Source: Nitrincola alkalisediminis (GTDB lineage: Bacteria; Pseudomonadota; Gammaproteobacteria; Pseudomonadales; Balneatricaceae). Taken from it: a DNA stretch of 64,000 bases. Shown in pieces: positions 25,094 through 33,791 of this stretch. The notes beneath the pieces were generated by a model that did not search any database, had not been told where the DNA came from, and saw only the letters and a program-made list of their open reading frames with translations. A program made the translations under genes and the position numbers. The DNA lies in the NCBI RefSeq assembly GCF_009821115.1, contig NZ_VYTY01000014.1, positions 1 through 64,000 of the forward strand, read 5' to 3'. How positions within the stretch are numbered: the stretch's first letter is position 1; each line of letters starts with the position of its first letter.

Positions 25094-25906
25094 ATGAGTT
25101 ATCAGTTTTCATTGGCCTATCTGACGGTGATGGATGTAAGTCCCCCAGAGGCTGTGCGTATTGCGGCTGAAGCCGGGTATTCACATATCGGTTTTCGGCT
25201 CCTGCCTGCATCGACAGAAGGCCCTTTTCCGATTATGTCGGATGCCGCATTGTTTAAAGAAACTCAGCAAGCGTTACTGTCCACAGGGATTCAGTTGGCG
25301 GACATTGAAATTGTGCGGATTAATGAGCCGTTTGATCTGAGATCGACCGATGCATTTTTGGATAAAGGGCAGCAGTTAGGGGCTCAAAATATTCTGGTTG
25401 CGGGTGATGATCCAGATGAGTCGCGTCTCACAGATAATTTTGGCCGTTTTTGTGAGCACGCCGCGTCATTTGGCATGACCGCTGATTTGGAATTCATGCC
25501 TTGGACGCAGGTGCCCAATCTGGAAAAAGCACATCGTATCGTACAAGCGGTCAATCAACCCAATGCGGGTATATTGATTGATGCACTGCATTATCATCGA
25601 GCCGGTGTGCAGCCAGAGGCGGTGGCCGCTATCAATCCAGCGTATTTGCACTATGTGCAATTTTGCGATGCGCCAGCAGAATTTGACCCTGATTTTAGTG
25701 AAATGATTCGGATTGCACGTGATGCTCGAATGAATCCTGGGGACGGAGGCATTGATTTGGCAGGCTTGTTAGCGGTGTTGCCAAGGGATATGCTGCTGAG
25801 TATCGAAGTGCCTTCGAAGGCATTGCATCAAACGTTCAGTGCGAATGAACGTGCGGCACGAGCCTTAGCAGGGATGCAGAAGGTCATCGCTAGTTTGGGT
25901 GCATAA
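25094..25906 (+). CDS. Sugar-phosphate isomerase/epimerase-like TIM-barrel protein, metal site intact
   Basis: A 270-residue AP-endonuclease-2 family TIM barrel. All four metal ligands typical of the fold are present: E133 (DLEFMPW), D163 (LIDALHYHR), Q189 (VQFCDAP) and E238 (LSIEVPS). It is distantly related to the QuiC barrel. A very strong ribosome site (GGAGAGGGGAG) precedes the ATG. Last gene of the iclR-flavoprotein-NIPSNAP set and followed by a terminator. Activity could be epimerisation, isomerisation or dehydration of a hydroxylated ring acid; no substrate motif distinguishes these. Confidence 0.82.
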   Translation: MSYQFSLAYLTVMDVSPPEAVRIAAEAGYSHIGFRLLPASTEGPFPIMSDAALFKETQQALLSTGIQLADIEIVRINEPFDLRSTDAFLDKGQQLGAQNILVAGDDPDESRLTDNFGRFCEHAASFGMTADLEFMPWTQVPNLEKAHRIVQAVNQPNAGILIDALHYHRAGVQPEAVAAINPAYLHYVQFCDAPAEFDPDFSEMIRIARDARMNPGDGGIDLAGLLAVLPRDMLLSIEVPSKALHQTFSANERAARALAGMQKVIASLGA

Positions 25907-25925
25907 AGACATAGATTCAGATTGG

Positions 25926-25962
25926 AAAAAGCCTTTCGACTGTCGAGTCGAAAGGCTTTTTT
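25926..25962. terminator. Bidirectional terminator between TIM-barrel gene and dctM
   Basis: AAAAAGCCTTTCGAC and GTCGAAAGGCTTTTTT form a long stem with T-runs on both strands, between two convergent genes. Confidence 0.88.
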
Positions 25963-25977
25963 ATGGTCAAGGATGGG

Positions 25978-27303
25978 CTAGCCCATCCAGGTCAACATGA
26001 TTAATGACAGGCTTGGAAAGGCGATGATGATGAGAATGCGGATAATATCTGCGCCCAAGAAAGGAATCACGCCTCTGAAGATGGTCGTCATTGGAATATC
26101 TTTGGCAATATTCGCAATAATATAGACATTCATCCCAATGGGCGGAGTGATCAAGCCTACTTCCATCACCACGAGGGCGACAATTCCAAACCAAATGGCT
26201 TTGGCTTCGGGGTCAAGTCCGTACAGGTCGAGTCCGAGCACCACGGGTAGGAAGATGGGCACGGTCAGCAAAATCATGGACAGTGAATCCATAACGCAGC
26301 CCAAAACCAAGTAAATCAGAATAATGCAGAACAAAACCAAGAAGGGGTTAAGCCCTAAGCTTTGTATCCAATTGGCAAAATTCACAGGAATCTGGCTTAA
26401 CGCCAGAAACGAATTGAGCATATCTGCGCCCAGTAAGATTAAAAACATCATACCCGTCGCAACAGCGGTTCCCAAAATGCAGGTTTTTAATCCTCCATTT
26501 TTGAGCCCCCCGTTTTTCCACGCCATAAAGCCTGTGGCGACCACGCCAATGGATGCAGCCTCGGTTGGGGTGAAAATGCCACTGTAAATTCCGCCGATAA
26601 CCGCTGCAAAGATCAGTAGCACAGGCCAGGTATCAATAAATGTGAAAAAGCGTTCTTTCCACGAATGCGGTGCTTGGCGAGGGCCTGCGGCATCGGGATC
26701 AATACGCGTAATGATATCAATCACAATTAAATAACTGACGACGGCAAGAATGCCAGGAATAAAGGCCGCAATGAACAGCTTTGCGATATTCTGTTCGGCC
26801 AGCATGGCATAAATGACCAAGGGCACTGACGGTGGTATTAATATTCCTAAGGATCCTCCTGCGGCTAAGGAACCCGTTGATAGGGTATCTTTATATTGAC
26901 GCTGGCGCAGTTCTGGGAGGACAACTTGTGTCATGGTTGCCGCGGTGGCTAAGGATGAACCACTGATGGCACCAAAGCCGGCGCAAGAGGCAACCCCCGC
27001 CATGGACATGCCGCCGCGCCAATGACCAATAAAGGCATTTCCGGCACGAAACAAGGCCTGAGATAAGCCGCCATTGGTTGCAAACTGCCCCATCAGTAAG
27101 AACAGTGGGACCACGGATAAGTCGTAAATCGAAAATCGGCTGTAGGGCATGGTTTTCATAAAGTTAATGAGAGGCTCTAAGCCTGTGATCCAGGCGTAGC
27201 CGATAGCGCCTGTCAGAAACATCGCAATTCCAATTTGAATGCGAATGACCAGCATCCCCATCAATGCCAAGCCCATGATAATACCAATAGTAGTACCGCT
27301 CAT
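25978..27303 (-). CDS. dctM: TRAP transporter, large permease subunit (DctM)
   Basis: A 441-residue membrane protein with about twelve helices, the transport subunit of a TRAP carboxylate importer driven by a sodium gradient. Motifs typical of DctM: GFGAISGSSLATAATM near residue 110, GGSLGILIPPSVPLVIYAMLAEQ near 150, and the C-terminal EVGLITPPIGMNVYI. It abuts dctQ by one base. TRAP systems bind organic acids, including aromatic acids. Confidence 0.93.
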   Translation of the reverse strand: MSGTTIGIIMGLALMGMLVIRIQIGIAMFLTGAIGYAWITGLEPLINFMKTMPYSRFSIYDLSVVPLFLLMGQFATNGGLSQALFRAGNAFIGHWRGGMSMAGVASCAGFGAISGSSLATAATMTQVVLPELRQRQYKDTLSTGSLAAGGSLGILIPPSVPLVIYAMLAEQNIAKLFIAAFIPGILAVVSYLIVIDIITRIDPDAAGPRQAPHSWKERFFTFIDTWPVLLIFAAVIGGIYSGIFTPTEAASIGVVATGFMAWKNGGLKNGGLKTCILGTAVATGMMFLILLGADMLNSFLALSQIPVNFANWIQSLGLNPFLVLFCIILIYLVLGCVMDSLSMILLTVPIFLPVVLGLDLYGLDPEAKAIWFGIVALVVMEVGLITPPIGMNVYIIANIAKDIPMTTIFRGVIPFLGADIIRILIIIAFPSLSLIMLTWMG

Positions 27304-27304
27304 G

Positions 27305-27814
27305 TTAGTACTCCTTTTTGGCCAGTATGAAGATTGTCAGGATTGAGCTAATCCCGAGTAAAACGAAGGACGGTACCATCGGGATATAGGTCCACCAAAG
27401 TGGAAGTCGAAGCACCATTGATGTTTCCTGGTAATCAATCATATCTTGCATGCCGTGCCAGACCCGCCACGCAATAAAGAAGCCAAATACAGACATCAAG
27501 GCAGCGGCGAACATGTCGAGGATTCGTTTAAGTAATGTTGGGGCCCAAAGGGTAAAAAAATCGACGAACACATGTCCAAATTGTAATTGGCAGTAGGGAA
27601 GGCATAAGACGATTCCCATCGCTGAAAGCATTTGAACCAATTCGTAATCTCCCGCAATCGGACGATTAAAAAACGTGCGTCCAACCACGCTGGTAAAGGT
27701 CATTAGCGCTTCAATTACAAACAGTGCTCCCCCTAGAAAAGCAAACACAATACAAAGTATTTCAATCACCCTAATGAAAAGCTGAGCTGTTTTGTTGGGC
27801 ATTGGATGTGTCAT
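27305..27814 (-). CDS. dctQ: TRAP transporter, small permease subunit (DctQ)
   Basis: A DctQ-type four-helix membrane protein, about 169 residues from the start used here. The block GRTFFNRPIAGDYELVQMLSAMGIVLCLPYCQLQFGHVFVDF is characteristic (it is split here only as a description of positions 50-95). The start is uncertain: a longer frame from 27883 would translate through a perfect hairpin after dctP, so I favour one of the clustered ATGs at 27826, 27823 or 27814. Confidence 0.85.
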   Translation of the reverse strand: MTHPMPNKTAQLFIRVIEILCIVFAFLGGALFVIEALMTFTSVVGRTFFNRPIAGDYELVQMLSAMGIVLCLPYCQLQFGHVFVDFFTLWAPTLLKRILDMFAAALMSVFGFFIAWRVWHGMQDMIDYQETSMVLRLPLWWTYIPMVPSFVLLGISSILTIFILAKKEY

Positions 27815-27847
27815 GAGTGTCATCATCTCGTAATCAATAAAACGGAA

Positions 27848-27877
27848 ATGGCCTGCTTTCAGATAAAAGCAGGCCAT
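27848..27877 (-). promoter_or_regulatory. Perfect stem-loop between dctP and dctQ
   Basis: ATGGCCTGCTTT and AAAGCAGGCCAT form a 12-base perfect stem with a six-base loop just downstream of the dctP stop. It is placed like the hairpins that raise binding-protein mRNA over permease mRNA in TRAP and ABC operons. T-run after it is short. Confidence 0.75.
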
Positions 27878-27890
27878 AATCAAAAAGGTG

Positions 27891-28931
27891 TTAGTTCGCC
27901 GTAGAGTATTTTTCGATTAACGCTTTGGCTGCATCCAGCAGAGCTTGTCCATCTTCACCGAGTTTATTCACGTCGTTGATCCAGTCCTGATGAGCGGATA
28001 GCGAAGCGGCTTCCCAGCGTTGCAATTCATCTGCGTCAATTTGATACACCGTATTGCCACGGCCCAGAGCGGCTTGACGACCGGCTTCATTGGCCGCTTC
28101 AAATTGAGCTGAAATCCAAGCCGATGTTTCACGACCTGAATTCGCATCGATCACGGCTTTTAGATCATCCGGTAAGCTATCGTATTTACGTTGGTTCATG
28201 ACAAAGATCATGGTTGACGTGACCAGACTTCGTTGGTTGTCGGCTTCAGCATGAAATTTAGTCAGTTCATGTGCACGTGTGGCTGGAATGACCTCCCAAG
28301 GAACGAGGGCGCCATCAATAACTCCACGAGACAAGCTTTCTGCCATTTGTGGAACGGGCATACCCACTGGAGTGGCACCTAATGCGGCCAGCATTTGGTT
28401 ACCCATCCGCGAAGGTGCGCGAATTCGCATCCCTTTCAAATCCTCTAGACTATTGACCTGCTTATCGCGTAGATGAATTTGGTTCGCGCCGTTAACAAAA
28501 ATGCCAATTGGCTTGAGTCCGCGAAATTCTCGATCTTGTGCGTATTGCTCAACAAAGTCCCAGAGTGCTTTGGAGGCGGGTTGCTGTGCCGCCGTCATGA
28601 AGGGAAGCTCAAAGACTTCTGACAAGGGAAAGCGTCCAGAGGTATAGCCTGGTAACGTCCAGACAATGTCAGCAATACCGTCTCGAACTTGATTAATTAA
28701 TTGTGGAGGAGAGCCGCCGAGCTGCATGGAGGGGTAGATCTCGCACACCAAGCGCCCTTCTGATTCAGTTTTGATTTTTTCACACCAAGGCTCGATGAAG
28801 TCTCGATGAGCAGGGGACATGGGTGGGAGAAAGTGATGGACACGCAGTTTTACCTCACTGGCTAAGGCGTGAGAGGCCATAGGCAGTATGGAAAGTACAG
28901 ACAAACCGAGTAGTAGTTTTCGGAGTTTCAT
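27891..28931 (-). CDS. dctP: TRAP transporter, periplasmic solute-binding protein (DctP)
   Basis: A 346-residue DctP-family binding protein with a signal peptide (MKLRKLLLGLSVLSILPMASHALA before SEVK). The conserved carboxylate-binding Arg lies in GMRIRAPSRM near residue 172, and the GALVPWEVIPA segment lines the pocket. First gene of the TRAP operon, divergent from a LysR gene that very likely controls it. Aromatic or hydroaromatic acid is the likely ligand from context; the AraC-pobA genes nearby make 4-hydroxybenzoate one candidate. Confidence 0.93.
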   Translation of the reverse strand: MKLRKLLLGLSVLSILPMASHALASEVKLRVHHFLPPMSPAHRDFIEPWCEKIKTESEGRLVCEIYPSMQLGGSPPQLINQVRDGIADIVWTLPGYTSGRFPLSEVFELPFMTAAQQPASKALWDFVEQYAQDREFRGLKPIGIFVNGANQIHLRDKQVNSLEDLKGMRIRAPSRMGNQMLAALGATPVGMPVPQMAESLSRGVIDGALVPWEVIPATRAHELTKFHAEADNQRSLVTSTMIFVMNQRKYDSLPDDLKAVIDANSGRETSAWISAQFEAANEAGRQAALGRGNTVYQIDADELQRWEAASLSAHQDWINDVNKLGEDGQALLDAAKALIEKYSTAN

Positions 28932-29258
28932 GGGGGTACCTTCAAATTATAGTTGTTTTGGGAAAGCCGATTCGAGGTCGGATGTAGGTGATAATGTTGT
29001 CAGAGCGCGTTATGAGCCATAGCTGAATGAATCTATCAGCTATATCAAATTGCTATAGCTTGTGCTGCAATCTTATTGGTATTTGATCGTTTTCAGCGTC
29101 AAAATAAGCATCTTTAATATAAATAAAGCCAGTAACTGTTTGAATTATAAAAAGGCGTGAAAAATCGGAATGTGAATGCTGCTGGTGATATGAGACGCAT
29201 TTTCAATGAGTGGATTCAACGCACACGTTAATCTTTATACGACTAAAGGCTTAGCCTC
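28932..29258. promoter_or_regulatory. Divergent control region between dctP and the LysR gene
   Basis: This 327-base region has no gene. A perfect inverted repeat AGCTATA-N9-TATAGCT sits at 29038-29060, and a further half-site ATAGCT at 29019-29024, giving three related half-sites in about 42 bases. The spacing and dyad fit a LysR-type recognition and activation site. Confidence 0.6.
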
Positions 29259-30179
29259 ATGGACTTAAAACAAATCGAATACTTTGTTCGAGTGGCAGAG
29301 CTCGGCAGTTTCACCAAAGCATCCATCGACCTCAATATTGCTCAACCAGCATTGAGTCGCCAAGTGCGCTTGCTTGAAGTGGAATTAGGTCAGTCGTTAT
29401 TGCTTCGCAATGGTCGCGGTGTCTCTCCAACAGAGGGCGGTAAGCTCTTGCTGGAGCATGGACGAGGTATCATGTATCAAATTGAGCGAACGCGCGAAGA
29501 GTTGTCAAAATTGAAAGGGAGTCTAGTAGGGCGCGTGGCGGTCGGTATGCCCCCCAGTCTGTCTAAGCTGTTAACCTTGCCGTTGGTCAATCGCTTCAAT
29601 CAAGTGTTGCCAGATGTGAGTTTATCCATTTCTGAAGGTTTATCGAGTCAAATGGCGGAAGCCTTGCAATCGGGAAATCTAGATATTGCCCTTTTGTATA
29701 ATGCGCAAGCCGCTGATGATATAGAACTACTGCCGTTGGGGCGTGAGCGACTCTACTTGGTTCGAAAAGGAACAACGGCGGATCGGATTCATGTCGGAGA
29801 CGCTATTTCATTAAAAACGTTGACTCATGAGCGCTTGATTACGCCCAGTTCTCACAATGCGATGCGTTTGTTTCTTCAATCCGAGATGGTTAACTTAGGA
29901 TTGCGTCCTAATATTATTCTAGAAATCGATGGCGTTGCGATCATTTTAGACTTGGTTGCAAGTGGGCAAGGTGCAGGTGTGTTGTCCATGAATGCGGTCA
30001 AAAGTTTGGGAAGGCATCATTGCTTCGATATCCATCCGATAGTGGATCCTGATCTCAGTATTAAGCTGTATCTTGCCACGAGTAATCGACGGCCCTCAAC
30101 ACACACTCAACTTGCGATGCTTAAATTGATACAAGAGCAAACCCAATTCTATGTTTCAGGGCAACTTTCTGAAAGGTAA
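29259..30179 (+). CDS. LysR-family transcriptional regulator
   Basis: A 306-residue LysR regulator of ordinary architecture: winged helix at residues 1-60 (IEYFVRVAELGSFTKASIDLNIAQP) and a substrate-binding domain from about 90 (GRVAVGMPPSLSKLL). It resembles the CbbR/NAC-like branch used for many carboxylate and aromatic systems. It diverges from the TRAP operon across a region with dyad half-sites, and is followed six bases later by an AraC gene. Probable regulator of dctPQM, perhaps of pobA too. Confidence 0.92.
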   Translation: MDLKQIEYFVRVAELGSFTKASIDLNIAQPALSRQVRLLEVELGQSLLLRNGRGVSPTEGGKLLLEHGRGIMYQIERTREELSKLKGSLVGRVAVGMPPSLSKLLTLPLVNRFNQVLPDVSLSISEGLSSQMAEALQSGNLDIALLYNAQAADDIELLPLGRERLYLVRKGTTADRIHVGDAISLKTLTHERLITPSSHNAMRLFLQSEMVNLGLRPNIILEIDGVAIILDLVASGQGAGVLSMNAVKSLGRHHCFDIHPIVDPDLSIKLYLATSNRRPSTHTQLAMLKLIQEQTQFYVSGQLSER

Positions 30180-30185
30180 TCGCGT

Positions 30186-31070
30186 ATGTCACTGCAAGTG
30201 CCCCATTTTGTGTTGTACGGTGAAACTGTTTCACAAGAGACGACAGAGTTTGTCCACATCGAACGCATCTCTGCACGCAGTCGCGAAAATGACTGGGTGA
30301 TTGATCCACATCGGCATAGTCGTTTGTTTCAGATTATAGTTATCGTTCGAGGTCAAGTACGAGCGATCGTTGATGAAACCCGTTTCGAAGGTACAGGTTG
30401 TATGAGCGTAAGTATTCCAGCGGGTGTTGTGCATGGATTTCAATTCCAGCCTGAAACCGAGGGGTATGTACTCACTTTTGCACAGTCTTTACTGCAGCAG
30501 GATGCTGACAGAACACGTCCCTATTTCGAACCTCTTTTAAGTCAGGGACATTGCTTGCACTTTGATGAGGCCCCTATGTTATTTACACGCTTAGTTCAGT
30601 GTTTGGACACCTTACAAGATGAGTTTCGAGGTGCCTATGCAGGTCGAACTCTGATGTGTGAGTGGTTGGTTCGTGCAGTTATGATGACGCTGAGTCGAGT
30701 ATTACAGACGCATAGGGAAATGGGCGCTGAGCAGCCAGCGATGCTGGAGTTGACTCGGCTTCGTGAGCTAATCGAAGATCATTATGTTGAACACTGGCGG
30801 GTGACTGATTACGCGCAAGCTCTGAACATGACTAAAACTCGCCTCAATCGGTTGTGCAATACAGCATTTGGTAAAAGTTTGAAAGTCCTTTTATCTGAAC
30901 GTTTATTGCTCGAAGCGAAACGTAAACTCATGTATACACGTGGCAATATCGATCAAATCGCGTTTGATCTCGGATTTGATGATCCAGGATATTTTTCACG
31001 TTTTTTTAAAAGTCATACGGGTCAGACACCACTTCGTTATCGCGTTTTGAGCGATCTTGATTCGAAGTAA
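30186..31070 (+). CDS. AraC-family regulator, PobC/PobR-like
   Basis: A 294-residue AraC/XylS regulator. An N-terminal cupin effector domain (WVIDPHRHSRLFQIIVIV, residues 37-54) precedes a C-terminal pair of helix-turn-helix motifs (residues 190-290; DQIAFDLGFDDPGYFSRFFKSHTGQTPLRYR). It lies 127 bases upstream of pobA in the same direction. AraC regulators of this type activate pobA in response to 4-hydroxybenzoate in pseudomonads and Azotobacter, so that role is inferred here. Confidence 0.88.
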   Translation: MSLQVPHFVLYGETVSQETTEFVHIERISARSRENDWVIDPHRHSRLFQIIVIVRGQVRAIVDETRFEGTGCMSVSIPAGVVHGFQFQPETEGYVLTFAQSLLQQDADRTRPYFEPLLSQGHCLHFDEAPMLFTRLVQCLDTLQDEFRGAYAGRTLMCEWLVRAVMMTLSRVLQTHREMGAEQPAMLELTRLRELIEDHYVEHWRVTDYAQALNMTKTRLNRLCNTAFGKSLKVLLSERLLLEAKRKLMYTRGNIDQIAFDLGFDDPGYFSRFFKSHTGQTPLRYRVLSDLDSK

Positions 31071-31114
31071 AGAGTTCAAAAGTACAATTTTTTGTTGTTT
31101 AAGTGCATTCATTC

Positions 31115-31124
31115 AGTTCGAACT
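31115..31124. promoter_or_regulatory. Palindrome upstream of pobA
   Basis: AGTTCGAACT is a perfect ten-base palindrome about 75 bases before the pobA start; a related AGTTCAAAAGT lies 40 bases upstream of it. It may be part of an activator site, but the element is short. Confidence 0.3.
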
Positions 31125-31179
31125 TTTCTCGATTATAAAAATGCGTTTTGGCTGTAACGTGTCAGCCGACAGACAATAA

Positions 31180-32409
<1,230 letters not shown>

Positions 32410-32451
32410 CACTTGGAAAAGCATGTTTTTGAGATAGGGTTCATAGGTTGG

Positions 32452-32482
32452 GTGCTGGCAGTTGCTGTCAGCACTCTTTTTT
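32452..32482 (+). terminator. Terminator after pobA
   Basis: GTGCTGGCAG and CTGTCAGCAC (one wobble) with loop TTG, followed by TCTTTTTT. Confidence 0.85.
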
Positions 32483-32716
32483 AGAATCCAGGTGTCTTTG
32501 CAACTAGGCTTTGTTGTGACAAAGGTCACAACAACTATTGATAGAGATCCGATCAAAATGTCGCTAATTTAGCGCAATCTCCCCGTGATCCTGTTCTTCA
32601 TATGAATGCTTCCCTCGATCAAATGACCACGGCGTTTGGGCAAATGGCAAAAGATGTGGGTCACTATACACTGCGTTAATGCTATGATTCGTTCATTTTA
32701 CAGTGATCGATGAAAG
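32483..32716 (+). other. Gap between pobA terminator and the pseudouridine synthase gene
   Basis: No real gene is evident. A short open stretch ending near 32679 could encode a C-terminal scrap (VANLAQSPRDPVLHMNASLD, then QMTTAFGQMAKDVGHYTLR), with no start or ribosome site of its own before the internal ATG. It might be the end of a lost coding sequence at this core/accessory boundary. The promoter for the next gene must also lie here. Confidence 0.3.
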
Positions 32717-33424
32717 ATGCGGCTGACACAGTATTTAAGTCAAGCAGGCGTGTGCTCACGAAGAGCAGCGAGTCGTTTAATTGCAGAAGGGCGTGTTCAG
32801 CTGAATCAAACAATCGCTACGCCTCATACACCTTTTCGAGGCGATGAGCATGTGGCGGTTGATGGCCAACCGATTCTCTTGTCTGAGCAGCATTTATATG
32901 TGCTCTATAACAAACCCGTAGGCGTTGATTGCAATTGTCGAGTCGATGATCCTGCCAGTATTCTTCATCATCTCTCTTTGCCACAGCGTCTATTTCCAGT
33001 GGGTAGGATTGATAAGGACTCACGAGGTTTGATGTTATTAACAAACGATGGTCACTTGTGCCATCGATTGCTTTCACCTCAATACGAGCATCCTAAGCAA
33101 TACGAGGTTCAGGTTATCCCTCATTTTCAACACACAGGCCTTACCACTGAGTTTAAAGAAAAAATGGAGCAGGGGGTGATGCTGGACGGAAGGCTCACTC
33201 ACCCTTGTCAAGTCACATTACGCTCCCCAGATCGTTTTAAGATAGGCTTAACTCAGGGTCTAAATAGACAAATTCGGCGAATGTGCCGAGCACTGGGCTA
33301 TCAGGTGGTTGATTTGCAACGAACACACATTCTGCAGTTGAGTGTGCAAGGGCTTGCTGAAGGGGAGTGGCGTTATTTAACGCAGAGTGAAATTGACGCC
33401 ATTAAGGCACAGGTTTTTTATTAA
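32717..33424 (+). CDS. rluF: RsuA/RluF-type rRNA pseudouridine synthase
   Basis: A 235-residue pseudouridine synthase. An N-terminal S4 RNA-binding domain (MRLTQYLSQAGVCSRRAASRLI) is followed by the catalytic domain with the Asp in FPVGRIDKDSRGLMLLTN near residue 98 and the C-terminal GLNRQIRRMCRALGY motif. It modifies uridine in large rRNA (RluF) or a related site; the GLNRQIRRMC form and the short spacing favour RluF over RsuA, RluB and RluE. Monocistronic. Confidence 0.78.
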   Translation: MRLTQYLSQAGVCSRRAASRLIAEGRVQLNQTIATPHTPFRGDEHVAVDGQPILLSEQHLYVLYNKPVGVDCNCRVDDPASILHHLSLPQRLFPVGRIDKDSRGLMLLTNDGHLCHRLLSPQYEHPKQYEVQVIPHFQHTGLTTEFKEKMEQGVMLDGRLTHPCQVTLRSPDRFKIGLTQGLNRQIRRMCRALGYQVVDLQRTHILQLSVQGLAEGEWRYLTQSEIDAIKAQVFY

Positions 33425-33554
33425 GTCTGTGATTTTGAAGTTATAGAATACATCGGATCTCACATAATGACTGCTCCTGTATTTTTCTATAACTTTAGTC
33501 GATATGGGCTGTTCATTTGTGTCGTATTTGCTAAACTTCACGGCGTTTTGAAAT

Positions 33555-33740
33555 ATATCGGGAGAGACTGCAGGCATAGCCGTAGCAGCGCCGAAGGAGC
33601 AACCACCCCGGAAACTCTCAGGCAAATGGACCGATTATTGATTAAAACTCCGAAGAGCTGTCGGTGAATCGTCACCCGGCACACCGAAGGAGCAAGCTTG
33701 GCGTTATGCTGGGTGAATCTCTCAGGTCCCGAAACGGAGG
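33555..33740 (+). ncRNA. Tandem glycine riboswitch
   Basis: Two consecutive glycine aptamers. The first (about 33557-33637) has GGGAGAGACTG, the GCGCCGAAGGAGCAA core and CTCTCAGGCAAA; the second (about 33646-33740) has CTCCGAAGAGCTG, CACCGAAGGAGCAAG and CTCTCAGGTCCC. These match the conserved blocks of the gcvT/glycine riboswitch. The linker is short, as in cooperative tandem forms. It lies about 50 bases upstream of the dadA start with no terminator hairpin obvious in between, so control of translation start is plausible. Confidence 0.92.
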
Positions 33741-33791
33741 GGGTATTCCATTTTAAGGTGGGATTTAACCTTTGACGTTTTTGGGAAAAAT

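Noticed and set aside
33467-33667. Open frame across the glycine riboswitch
   Set aside because: It reads through conserved aptamer RNA; the codons have no protein-like pattern.
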